Assembly: GCA_002371235.1 (NCBI GenBank)
Contig: DFGN01000002.1
Coordinates: forward strand, 11,707-75,706
DNA: 64,000 bases
Direction: 5' to 3'
DNA from: Candidatus Saccharibacteria bacterium UBA3749
Lineage (GTDB): Bacteria > Patescibacteriota > Saccharimonadia > Saccharimonadales > Saccharimonadaceae
Position numbers and translations under genes: made by a program. Position 1 is the stretch's first letter. Each line of letters starts with the position of its first letter. Shown here piece after piece: positions 16,722 to 25,210 of the stretch. The notes beneath the pieces were generated by a model. The model was not told where the DNA came from. It saw only the letters and a program-made list of their open reading frames with translations, and ran no database searches.

Positions 16722-17224
16722 GCTTCCATTATAGCATAAACCGCAATACCGGCAGCAACCGAAACATTAAACGATTCCTTTTTCCCCTTCATTGGTATTT
16801 CAAGGAATATGTCAATTAAATCATATAGTGATTTATCTATGCCGTTCACTTCTTCACCAAGGATTAAAACCACATTGTTAGATAATCTATTTCTATAGTT
16901 AGATGTACCTAAATAAACCAGTTTATTTGAATTGATATTGTTTTCAAGTCCGACTACCTGCCAACCATGCTTTTTGTAGTTTTTTAAATCTGTTTTTAAG
17001 TCAGTGGAAGAAATTATTTTTAGCATGTCCTCTGCACCAAGCGCTGTTTTATGTATTTCACGGTCGAGCTTATTCCTAAGATGTGGCAATAACGTAATGT
17101 CATGCACTCTTGGTGTATACCCAGACAAAACTACTTCATTCACGCCAAAACCCTCCGCAGTTCTTAAAATTGCACCTACGTTATAGCAAGACCTAATGTT
17201 ATCAAGTACCAAAACCAATTTCAT
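16718..17224 (-). CDS. SPOUT-family RNA 2'-O-methyltransferase (TrmH-like)
   Basis: This 168-aa protein matches SpoU/TrmH enzymes, which methylate ribose in tRNA or rRNA through a trefoil knot that binds S-adenosylmethionine. Motif 1 is seen in IRSCYNVGAILRTAEGFGV, motif 2 in VLILGEEVNGIDK and motif 3 in IPMKGKKESFNVSVAAGIAV. No extra RNA-binding domain is present, so the target cannot be named. It lies next to leuS (1-nt junction). Confidence 0.9.
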   Translation of the reverse strand: MKLVLVLDNIRSCYNVGAILRTAEGFGVNEVVLSGYTPRVHDITLLPHLRNKLDREIHKTALGAEDMLKIISSTDLKTDLKNYKKHGWQVVGLENNINSNKLVYLGTSNYRNRLSNNVVLILGEEVNGIDKSLYDLIDIFLEIPMKGKKESFNVSVAAGIAVYAIMEA

Positions 17225-19530
17225 TAAACTACTATATTAACCAAGTTTGCCTTTTTTACAAAGATAGTTTTCTTAATGCCGTCTTTTATATATTCGGCAA
17301 CCTTATCATTCGTTTTCACAATCTCAATTACAGTCGCTTCATCATTAAGCTTTTGCTTATCTATAGTAATTCTCGCTCGAAGCTTTCCATTCACCTGCAC
17401 GACCAATTCAACCGTATCTGTCGCTAAATACTTATCGTCCCATTTCGGCCACTCATCGTCAGAATCAAGTTTCTCCAACATTTCTGAAGCAAGATGTGGA
17501 GCAAATGGCTTTAGCAGCTTAGCTAACGCAGTCAAATCGTCAGATGTTACACCTTCTTTATATAGCTCATTTACATATTCCATCAAAGCTGCAACCGCAG
17601 TATTAAAATTGCATTTATGAATATCTTCCGTAACCTTCTTTATGGTTTTGTTTCGCACGATAGCATTTTTATCGGAATCACCATCATTCAGCACAAACAT
17701 ATCATCATCAAAACATAGATTATAACAACGATTCAAGAATCGATAAACACCACCCACCGAACGAGTATCCCAAGCTGCATCCATATCGTATGGTCCAATA
17801 AACATTTCGTAAACGCGCAAAGTATCAGCACCGTACCCATCATTAATTACATCTAGCGGATCAATCACGTTGCCTTTAGACTTAGACATTTTTTTGCCAT
17901 CAGGAGCATTAATGTAACCATTGTATAATAGCTTTTTGATTGGTTCTCGAAAAGGCAAATACCCCTCATCCGCAAAGAACTTACACCAGAACCTCACATA
18001 GAGTAAATGTGCCACTGCATGATCTCCACCACAATAATAATCAACAGGTTCCCAATAACTAATTGCCTCAGGGTTCCAAGCATGTTCTGTGTCATGCGGC
18101 GAAGCATAACGCCATAAATACCAAGAAGAACAAGCATAACCATCAAGTGTATCAGTTTCCCTTGTCATTTCTTCCATATGTATCTCACCCGTCTTTGAGT
18201 CTTTCACCGGAATCGACACCTTTAACCAATCCTTAGCCTTCGCGAGTGCCGAACGTCCAGTTTTATCAGGCTTATAATCTTCAATTTCCGGCAACATAAC
18301 TGGAAGTTGTTCCTCCGGAATAGCATGTGGATTACCATCCTTATCATAAGCAATCGGAATCGGACAACCCCAGTATCTCTGACGGCTAATCAACCAATCT
18401 CGCATTCGATAGGTCGTCTTCGGTGTACCATATAAATCACGGTCCACTATTTCCGTTTCTACAATCGGCAAATTAAACTTCTCTGCAAACTCACGATCCC
18501 GCTCATCATTATACGGTACGGCCATGATAGCGCCAGTTCCATAACCAGCTAGCACATAATCCGCAACCCAAATCGGTATTTCCTCTTTAGTAGCCGGGTT
18601 GATTGCATACGCACCAGTAAATACGCCAGTCTTTTCCTTATTCTCCTGTCGCTCTATTTCAGATTTCTTCAAAGCATCAGCACGATACTTCATTACGGCT
18701 TCTTTTGCATTATCCGAAACAATGTAGTCTAGTTTTGAATATTCCGGTGCAACCACTAAAAACGTCGCACCTTTAATTGTATCTGGCCGAGTGGTAAATA
18801 CCGTAATACTGTGCGCACTATCTTTCACCTTAAAATCAATCTCTGCCCCCACACTTCGTCCAATCCAGTTCCTTTGCATTGTTTTAATCTTTTCTGGCCA
18901 ATCTAATGCATCAATATCCTCAAGTAGTTCATCCGCATATTCTGTAATCTTGAAGAACCATTGTTTCATTTTCTTCTTCTCAACTTCATGTCCGCATCGC
19001 CAACAATGGCCATTTTCAACCTGTTCGTTTGCAAGCACCGTCTGATCAACCGGACACCACCATTGATACGACTCCTTCTGATAAGCCAGACCCTTTCTAA
19101 ATAGCTGCAAGAAGCACCACTGTGTCCACTTATAGTATTCAGGGTCCGAGGTATTGATCTCACGATCCCAGTCTATAGCGTAACCAAGTCGTTTTGCTTG
19201 TTTTCTGAAATTAGCAATATTAATCTTTGTCACTTCTTGTGGGGCAGTACCGGTCTTTATAGCGTAATTCTCCGCCGGTAAACCAAACGTATCGTAACCG
19301 AACGGTCGCATAACATTAAGCCTTTGTTGCTCATAGAATCTCGTTAATACGTCAACAATTGTAAAATTCCTTACATGCCCGACATGAAGTCCAGCTCCAG
19401 ACGGATACGGGAACATCTCAGCTAAAAACATCTTTGGAACACTAGGCCGTATTTCAACTTTGTACGGCTTATTCTTTTCCCACTTTTGTTGCCATTTTTC
19501 TTCTATCTCTAAAGGATTATATCTTTTCAT
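17224..19530 (-). CDS. leuS: Leucyl-tRNA synthetase
   Basis: LeuRS (768 aa) charges tRNA-Leu and proofreads it. HIGH-type motif PYPSGAGLHVGHVRN, zinc-type knuckle CWRCGHEVEKKKMKQWFF, editing-site TTRPDT and KMSKSKGNV are all present. It is shorter than the usual 800-880 residues. The start at 19530 (MKRYNPLEIE) is chosen because TATAAT lies exactly 6 nt before that ATG, which makes the 24-nt-longer reading impossible if that promoter is used; the mRNA would be leaderless. Confidence 0.95.
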   Translation of the reverse strand: MKRYNPLEIEEKWQQKWEKNKPYKVEIRPSVPKMFLAEMFPYPSGAGLHVGHVRNFTIVDVLTRFYEQQRLNVMRPFGYDTFGLPAENYAIKTGTAPQEVTKINIANFRKQAKRLGYAIDWDREINTSDPEYYKWTQWCFLQLFRKGLAYQKESYQWWCPVDQTVLANEQVENGHCWRCGHEVEKKKMKQWFFKITEYADELLEDIDALDWPEKIKTMQRNWIGRSVGAEIDFKVKDSAHSITVFTTRPDTIKGATFLVVAPEYSKLDYIVSDNAKEAVMKYRADALKKSEIERQENKEKTGVFTGAYAINPATKEEIPIWVADYVLAGYGTGAIMAVPYNDERDREFAEKFNLPIVETEIVDRDLYGTPKTTYRMRDWLISRQRYWGCPIPIAYDKDGNPHAIPEEQLPVMLPEIEDYKPDKTGRSALAKAKDWLKVSIPVKDSKTGEIHMEEMTRETDTLDGYACSSWYLWRYASPHDTEHAWNPEAISYWEPVDYYCGGDHAVAHLLYVRFWCKFFADEGYLPFREPIKKLLYNGYINAPDGKKMSKSKGNVIDPLDVINDGYGADTLRVYEMFIGPYDMDAAWDTRSVGGVYRFLNRCYNLCFDDDMFVLNDGDSDKNAIVRNKTIKKVTEDIHKCNFNTAVAALMEYVNELYKEGVTSDDLTALAKLLKPFAPHLASEMLEKLDSDDEWPKWDDKYLATDTVELVVQVNGKLRARITIDKQKLNDEATVIEIVKTNDKVAEYIKDGIKKTIFVKKANLVNIVV

Positions 19531-19536
19531 GCAAAA

Positions 19537-19542
19537 ATTATA
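19537..19542 (-). promoter_or_regulatory. -10 box giving a leaderless leuS mRNA
   Basis: TATAAT with an extended TGG in front, followed by six bases (TTTTGC) and the leuS ATG. No Shine-Dalgarno fits. Confidence 0.7.
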
Positions 19543-19584
19543 CCATAAAACCAAAATAAATTAAAACAACAGTTTCCGTAAAAG

Positions 19585-20835
19585 TCAAGAAGACCGTGAA
19601 GATATCACCCGATTATATATATTTATAAACGCATCTAGAGTTTTTTCAAAATTATGCTCACGCGCAATCTCTAGTGACGCCTCCCCGTACTTCTTCAAAA
19701 TAGCTTTATCGTTCATAATCTTAAACATCGCATCACTCATTTCATTCACATCACCAGGCTTACATAAAATGCCATTTTCGCCATTACGACACACTTCGCT
19801 CACGGCGCCCTCATCTACAGCAATTAAAGGCAAGCCGGTTGCCGCGGCCTCAATCAGCACAATTCCCTGCGTTTCAATCTCAGAAGCCGTCACGAAAACA
19901 TCGCCAATCCTATATATTTCATACAAATCCGGTGGCATCACTCGACCCAGGAATTTTACAGAATCATTTAACTTATTTTTCATAACAATTTGTTCTAATC
20001 TTGACTTATCTACCCCATCACCAACTATAATTAATTCCGTTTTCGGAATTTTAATCAGCGCTTTCTTGAATGCTCGAATTACCAGCTCAACATTTTTCTC
20101 AGGATCAAGTCTCCCCACGTATAATAAATGCTCAGCATCCTTTGATATACCATATTTGTTATAAATCGAATCGTCCGCCCTACCCGGTTTAAAGTGCGTT
20201 AAATCTACACCATTCGAAACCGCAGCAACCGGCACTCCAATTGGGTGTTTCGAAAGCAAATGATGAATTGCCTGTTCGGTCGGCATTGTTACAAAATCAC
20301 TTTTACTCTGCCGGTCGCGAAAGTACATACTAAGCAGAGCATCGACGGGCTTTTTTATCATTCTTGGTAATTTCATCGAGCCAGTTAAGACTTCAGGTTG
20401 ATTATGTTCAGTTGTCACAATCGGGATACCTTTCTTCCTAGCATAAGAAACTACCGACAACCCAATCGGATCAGATACTTGCACATGTACTACGTCAGGT
20501 TTAAACTCATCTAAGGCTTTCTTAACTTCAAGCAAAGGAAAAATAGAAACTCTGAATCCGTGTTTATATAAAAGCCTTGGGGTTTTTAGTCCTAAAATTC
20601 TCTTTCTTTCAGGCAGGGGATGAATTTGATCGTGATAAATCTTGGCCTGCACTGAACGTAAATAAGTCGTTTTTACCCCATCAATCATCTCAGTATAATT
20701 CCTGCCAGTCTGCGACGGGCATATCACCATGACATCGTGTCCACGCCGAGATAACCCCATTGCAAGATTATGCGAAAAAACCGCCACTCCATTAACTTGC
20801 GGATAATATACTGCTGTAGCAATTGCTATTCTCAT
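19585..20835 (-). CDS. GT4-family glycosyltransferase
   Basis: This 416-aa GT-B enzyme transfers a sugar from a nucleotide donor, probably to a membrane lipid or cell-surface glycan. The N-terminal domain starts MRIAIATAVYYPQVNGVAVF; the C-terminal donor domain has LLYVGRLDPEKNVELVIRAF and the E-x7-E motif in ASEIETQGIVLIEAAATGLP. The start at 20835 is preceded by a GAGAAG ribosome site and a TATAAT at about 18 nt; the 29 residues upstream look non-coding. Glucosyl-diacylglycerol synthases and PimB-like mannosyltransferases are similar, so the acceptor is open. Confidence 0.88.
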   Translation of the reverse strand: MRIAIATAVYYPQVNGVAVFSHNLAMGLSRRGHDVMVICPSQTGRNYTEMIDGVKTTYLRSVQAKIYHDQIHPLPERKRILGLKTPRLLYKHGFRVSIFPLLEVKKALDEFKPDVVHVQVSDPIGLSVVSYARKKGIPIVTTEHNQPEVLTGSMKLPRMIKKPVDALLSMYFRDRQSKSDFVTMPTEQAIHHLLSKHPIGVPVAAVSNGVDLTHFKPGRADDSIYNKYGISKDAEHLLYVGRLDPEKNVELVIRAFKKALIKIPKTELIIVGDGVDKSRLEQIVMKNKLNDSVKFLGRVMPPDLYEIYRIGDVFVTASEIETQGIVLIEAAATGLPLIAVDEGAVSEVCRNGENGILCKPGDVNEMSDAMFKIMNDKAILKKYGEASLEIAREHNFEKTLDAFINIYNRVISSRSS

Positions 20836-20878
20836 GTTTTTCTTCTCTGCATTATTATATAATATAATGCATAGTTTA

Positions 20879-22075
20879 CTACAACTCCTTAGCTTTTTGT
20901 AGTTGCGGATCACGCATTGCATTAATATCTTCGTAAGAACGCTCTACTTCGTAATCAGGCTTTATTCCCTCAAGGTTGATAGAACGACCATTCGGAGTCA
21001 ACCATTCTGCAGTCGTGACCTTTACGATCGACCCCTGCGACAAATCAAATAACTGTTGCACAACACCTTTACCATAAGTCGTTTCGCCTACAATTTTGGC
21101 TTTGTCATAATCCTGTAATGCGCCCGCCACAATCTCAGAAGCAGAAGCCGTAGAGCCATTCACAAGCACAATTGTTTCCATATCCTTCAAAATCGCCTTT
21201 CCATTGCTGGCAAAAGTGTCAGTATCACCAAAATGCTTCGATTTTGTTTGAAGAATAACCTGACCATCGAGCCATAAGCTCAATAAATCTTGTGCAGCCG
21301 AAACATACCCACCACCATTGCCGCGTAAATCTAAAATAACCTTCTTAATTCCTTTATTGCTAAAATCTTTCGCAAATTGTTGCACTTTAACACCGGTATC
21401 ATTATCGAATCGCGTTACCGTTATGATCGCCGTCGACCCATCATAATCAACGTAGGCCGATACATTATTAATTGCCTCACGCTTCATAGTAAATGATTTT
21501 TCTTGTCCATCACGCACAATGGTTACCGTTACTTCAGTACCAGTTTCACCACGCACACGCTTTGATATCTCTTCTGTAGTCATCGCATAAACTTCTTCAT
21601 CATTCACCTTATATATTATATCTCCCGCCAAAATGCCGGCCGCACGAGCCGGATTATCCGGTAAGGTTCTAAGCACCCTCACGTACCCATCACGAAGCCC
21701 CATCTCAACTCCAATACCACTACCAACCTTGCCATGTAAATCATTATAGAACTCTTCCGCATCATCTGCTCCCATGTACACAGTGTATTTATCTCCAACT
21801 GCGTCAACGAGGCCTTTTTTTGCTCCTTCAATCAATTCATCCTTTTTTATCTCGCCATTGTAGGAATCAGTTAGTTTATAATATACTTCATCAAGCGCCG
21901 ACCAATTCATATCAGAATTGTTTTGCTTCGAAAAACCTAAATACGGTGCAAACCCGCCGAATAAGCTATCCCAATTCATTCCTATAACTAGACCAACAAC
22001 CAGCATTATTGCCGACAGGACAATCGCACTACCTAGGTTAGTTTTCTTCTCGTTCCACATAACTTTTTCACTCAT
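20879..22075 (-). CDS. S41-family C-terminal processing peptidase
   Basis: This 398-aa protease has one N-terminal membrane helix (about 15-35), a PDZ domain (about 115-195) and an S41 domain with the Ser/Lys dyad Ser311 (NGSTASASEI) and Lys336 (ETTYGKGVVQ). Such CtpA-like enzymes trim envelope proteins outside the membrane. TATAAT lies 7 nt before the ATG, so the message is probably leaderless. It sits beside the PcsB-like gene, so envelope remodelling is a reasonable setting. Confidence 0.92.
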   Translation of the reverse strand: MSEKVMWNEKKTNLGSAIVLSAIMLVVGLVIGMNWDSLFGGFAPYLGFSKQNNSDMNWSALDEVYYKLTDSYNGEIKKDELIEGAKKGLVDAVGDKYTVYMGADDAEEFYNDLHGKVGSGIGVEMGLRDGYVRVLRTLPDNPARAAGILAGDIIYKVNDEEVYAMTTEEISKRVRGETGTEVTVTIVRDGQEKSFTMKREAINNVSAYVDYDGSTAIITVTRFDNDTGVKVQQFAKDFSNKGIKKVILDLRGNGGGYVSAAQDLLSLWLDGQVILQTKSKHFGDTDTFASNGKAILKDMETIVLVNGSTASASEIVAGALQDYDKAKIVGETTYGKGVVQQLFDLSQGSIVKVTTAEWLTPNGRSINLEGIKPDYEVERSYEDINAMRDPQLQKAKEL

Positions 22076-22082
22076 GGTTAAT

Positions 22083-22088
22083 ATTATA
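22083..22088 (-). promoter_or_regulatory. -10 box giving a leaderless S41-peptidase mRNA
   Basis: TATAAT followed by seven bases (ATTAACC) and the ATG at 22075; no ribosome binding site fits between. Confidence 0.6.
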
Positions 22089-22104
22089 CGACACCATCAC
22101 AAAA

Positions 22105-23274
22105 TTACAAGTGAATATAATTATACTGCCATATTTCATTTGCCGGAATAGTCCTAGCACCAAAGTCGCCATAATGCATACTTCCGGAGTATAGATATGT
22201 GGCATAAGAATTATTATACTCAGTCACGTTAATCGAACCGTCATCATTTACGCTCTCTACCCAAAATACATGACCATAAGGATATCCATCAACCTGACCA
22301 ATCGTATTAGGTGCTGGAGTTTTATTAACTAGATACCCAGCCGCTCTAGCGCCATCATCCCACGAATAAGCATTACCCCAACCGAGTGAAACACCAGCGT
22401 ACTCATAAGCCTTCCATCCAGCATAACTTACACATTCACATACATAACCTCCAATCTTATGCCAACCAAAGGCATCTTCCCAATATGTCAAATAATCATC
22501 TTGTCGACCAGGACAGTCTCCCTGCCACGGATAAGTATTTGCACCCGAATAGGCCGAACCACGATAAAGCTCTGGGTGTGCCGCCTGCTCCGCTTTCTCT
22601 GCCTCGCGTTGTGCAAGTTGCGCTGCCTTAGCTTCTTCAGCATAAGCTTCAGCGTCACTGGCATATTTAGCCACGAGACGCTCCTGCTCAGCCTTTTTGT
22701 TTACCAAGCTTTCTCTCGCAAACTTCTGTTGCTCTAATAATTGCTCTACCTCTTTTTTATCCTGCTCTAGTTTTTCTTTAGCTTGTTTGACTGCAGTCGC
22801 AGTCAAACTAATCTGTTCCTTCACCACCTCATTTCTAGCTGTCTTTTCAGCCAGATCAGAAATCGAATTTGCCCCAGCCAGCACTCGAATCGGCTCTGAA
22901 TCAGACTCAAAATGCATATTAATCAAAAGCTCAGCTAAAGCTTTTTGCTCTTCTAGCAATTTTGCCTCTTTGATTTCAATCTGCTCCCTTAAATCATTAA
23001 TCTCAACCTCAGTCTGAACAATTTCAGCCTCTTTACTTGCAATTTCAGCAGATAATTCATTCACCCTTGCTTGATACGCGTTCGCCGAGCTCGCCGCTAC
23101 CGCCGCATTCTTCGTAGCTTCTTTCTCCTTCTCTACGGCCTCACGACATGCTGCTGAGTTCTGACAAGCCTTAGAAATAGCCCCAACCTTAACCATCATC
23201 AAGTGACTCGAACCAAGAATTAACCCCACAATCAATAGAACAATCCTAATCTTCACATTCTTTAGTATTACCAT
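22105..23274 (-). CDS. PcsB-like secreted CHAP-domain peptidoglycan hydrolase
   Basis: This 389-aa protein has a signal peptide (1-32), a long coiled coil rich in Glu/Lys/Ala (about 40-235) and a CHAP domain (about 245-389) with Cys281 in CECVSYAGW and His335 in YPYGHVFWVE, followed by VTEYNNSY. This is the architecture of PcsB, the hydrolase switched on by FtsEX at the septum. The ftsEX genes lie immediately upstream, supporting that pairing. A TACAAT box 6 nt before the ATG implies a leaderless transcript separate from ftsEX. Confidence 0.9.
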   Translation of the reverse strand: MVILKNVKIRIVLLIVGLILGSSHLMMVKVGAISKACQNSAACREAVEKEKEATKNAAVAASSANAYQARVNELSAEIASKEAEIVQTEVEINDLREQIEIKEAKLLEEQKALAELLINMHFESDSEPIRVLAGANSISDLAEKTARNEVVKEQISLTATAVKQAKEKLEQDKKEVEQLLEQQKFARESLVNKKAEQERLVAKYASDAEAYAEEAKAAQLAQREAEKAEQAAHPELYRGSAYSGANTYPWQGDCPGRQDDYLTYWEDAFGWHKIGGYVCECVSYAGWKAYEYAGVSLGWGNAYSWDDGARAAGYLVNKTPAPNTIGQVDGYPYGHVFWVESVNDDGSINVTEYNNSYATYLYSGSMHYGDFGARTIPANEIWQYNYIHL

Positions 23275-23280
23275 AATTAC

Positions 23281-23286
23281 ATTGTA
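23281..23286 (-). promoter_or_regulatory. -10 box giving a leaderless pcsB-like mRNA
   Basis: TACAAT with extended TGT, six bases (GTAATT), then ATG at 23274. Confidence 0.6.
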
Positions 23287-23293
23287 ACATAGT

Positions 23294-24334
23294 TTACGCT
23301 TTGTTCAAGTACTTTGATACAGCTAACCTAGCAGACAACCTACCAATAACAATACCAAGTCCAACGAACATCAAGTACACCAGTATCAGTTTGTTTGATT
23401 CCAAAATATCAACAATCACCGTCACATCAATCCCATAATTAGCCAATCTCGGAGCCAAGAATTCAAAACCAAAGTACGACACCGTTGCAGCAATCAGTCC
23501 AGCGATTATCCCACAAATCTCCGCCTCAATTAAAAACGGGCCACGAATAAAACCTTTTTCTGCCCCCACTAATTTCATCATATAAATCTCTTCTCGTCGT
23601 GAAAAAATCGCCATTCTAATAGTTGAGAAAATAATCAATATCGATATCACAAGGAATACGGCCGCCAGAATAATTCCGCCAGTTCTCGCTATCCGCGCCC
23701 AGGAAGTAATTGTTGCAATCTCCGCCTGATTCACATCATAAGTTGGAGCCTTTTCCTTATCAACATAATCTCGGAAATAAATATCTTCTTCCACAATTTT
23801 CTTAATGCTAGATAAATCATCTACATCATAAACCTTAATCCGCATCGTTCCCTGCATTTTAGCAATCATCAACGCCTTCATTTCATCATCAAGAACACTG
23901 ATTATTTCGTCACTGTCTTCGTTTTCTTTCAAAAACTTTCCATATTCTTCTTCAGAATTAGATACCTCAACTGACTTCGTATTTGGATCATTACGAATTA
24001 TCGTCTCTAAATTGTCTAGTATTTGCTCACTTAGCCCCGGCTTTAGATAAACAGTAATATCAATCTTATCTTTCATCATTTCTGCGGTACTAGTCAATAT
24101 TACACTAGCTACCACAGTGATAAATAGTATAATTAGCGTTATTGCCATCACCGCTGTCGCCGCCGTAGAAAGCCAAATGTTACGACCAAATCCTTTTGCA
24201 CCGTATTTAATAATCCTGGCTTCATTACGCACCGGATGGTGTTGTCTAGTGCGTTGCATCGTGCGAAGACTTTTCTTCGTCACCTTTTTAAGTTTCTTTT
24301 CCTTCATCGCGCCTGTTTTATCATCTAGAACCAT
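23294..24334 (-). CDS. ftsX: Cell division protein FtsX
   Basis: FtsX (346 aa) is the membrane half of the FtsEX complex that transmits ATP hydrolysis to a periplasmic or external hydrolase. A basic cytosolic N-terminus of about 55 residues is followed by TM1 (about 58-82), an extracellular domain (about 90-210, IDITVYLKPGLSEQIL) and three C-terminal helices; REEIYMMKLVGAEKGFIRGP is the conserved intracellular loop. It starts 1 nt after ftsE with a strong AAAGGAGG. Confidence 0.94.
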   Translation of the reverse strand: MVLDDKTGAMKEKKLKKVTKKSLRTMQRTRQHHPVRNEARIIKYGAKGFGRNIWLSTAATAVMAITLIILFITVVASVILTSTAEMMKDKIDITVYLKPGLSEQILDNLETIIRNDPNTKSVEVSNSEEEYGKFLKENEDSDEIISVLDDEMKALMIAKMQGTMRIKVYDVDDLSSIKKIVEEDIYFRDYVDKEKAPTYDVNQAEIATITSWARIARTGGIILAAVFLVISILIIFSTIRMAIFSRREEIYMMKLVGAEKGFIRGPFLIEAEICGIIAGLIAATVSYFGFEFLAPRLANYGIDVTVIVDILESNKLILVYLMFVGLGIVIGRLSARLAVSKYLNKA

Positions 24335-24335
24335 G

Positions 24336-25151
24336 CTACGCCACCTCCTTTCGAGACGACTTACGTTGCTCTTTCGTTACATCATTTACCATAATTTGTT
24401 GGCGTTTCAATGCATGCCCAGGTATCTGAACCGGTCTAGTTGGCGCCTTAGTGGTAGAAGAGCCGTCTAATTTATAAAAACCGTTGTTTTTCTGATCGCT
24501 CACTATTTTTCCATCCTTCATTGTCACGACCCGCTTTTGTAGATTATTTACAATATTCTCATTATGAGTAGTAACTAATATCGTCGTACCAAAATCATTA
24601 ATTTTTTTAAGAAGCTGTATGATTTCTTGAGTTGTCAGTTTATCAAGATTTGCCGTTGGCTCATCTGCAATCAAAATTTTGGGTTGCCTTGCCACTGATC
24701 GAGCAATCGAAACTCTCTGCTGTTGACCGCCCGACAACTGATATGGAAACTTCTTGGCCTGATCTAATAGATCGACTAATTCCAAAACTTTTGGCACAAT
24801 TCGTCGAATCTCCCTACCGCTCATGCCTGCAATCTCAAGAGCAAAAGCAACATTCTCGTACACCGTTCTTCGTGGAAGCAACTTAAAGTCTTGAAAAACC
24901 ACACCAAGTCGCCTACGATATCCAGGAATATGACGCTTTTTTACATAATCAAGATCGATTCCGCCAATAATTATTTTGCCAGAATCCGGAATCTCCTCCT
25001 TCGTAATCATCTTCATTAGAGTAGACTTTCCAGCCCCGGATTTACCTACCAGAAAAACAAACTCATTCGGCTCTATATGAAGAGACACTGAATCCAACGC
25101 TGGACTACTATCACCTGGATACTTTTTAGTAACCGAATCGAGCAATATCAT
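24336..25151 (-). CDS. ftsE: Cell division ATP-binding protein FtsE
   Basis: FtsE (271 aa) is the ABC ATPase of FtsEX. Walker A GKSGAGKST, signature LSGGQQQRVSIARS and Walker B ILIADEPTANLD are intact. About 45 residues of basic, Thr/Pro/Lys-rich sequence extend past the usual end (about 225). A TAATAT box with extended TGT lies 6 nt before the ATG, so the ftsEX message is probably leaderless. Confidence 0.95.
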   Translation of the reverse strand: MILLDSVTKKYPGDSSPALDSVSLHIEPNEFVFLVGKSGAGKSTLMKMITKEEIPDSGKIIIGGIDLDYVKKRHIPGYRRRLGVVFQDFKLLPRRTVYENVAFALEIAGMSGREIRRIVPKVLELVDLLDQAKKFPYQLSGGQQQRVSIARSVARQPKILIADEPTANLDKLTTQEIIQLLKKINDFGTTILVTTHNENIVNNLQKRVVTMKDGKIVSDQKNNGFYKLDGSSTTKAPTRPVQIPGHALKRQQIMVNDVTKEQRKSSRKEVA

Positions 25152-25157
25152 AACACA

Positions 25158-25163
25158 ATATTA
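25158..25163 (-). promoter_or_regulatory. -10 box giving a leaderless ftsEX mRNA
   Basis: TAATAT, six bases (TGTGTT), ATG at 25151; extended TGT precedes the box. Confidence 0.55.
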
Positions 25164-25210
25164 ACACAAACGGTTTGGTTTTGGCAAGTTATTGTATATA
25201 TACAGGTCTG

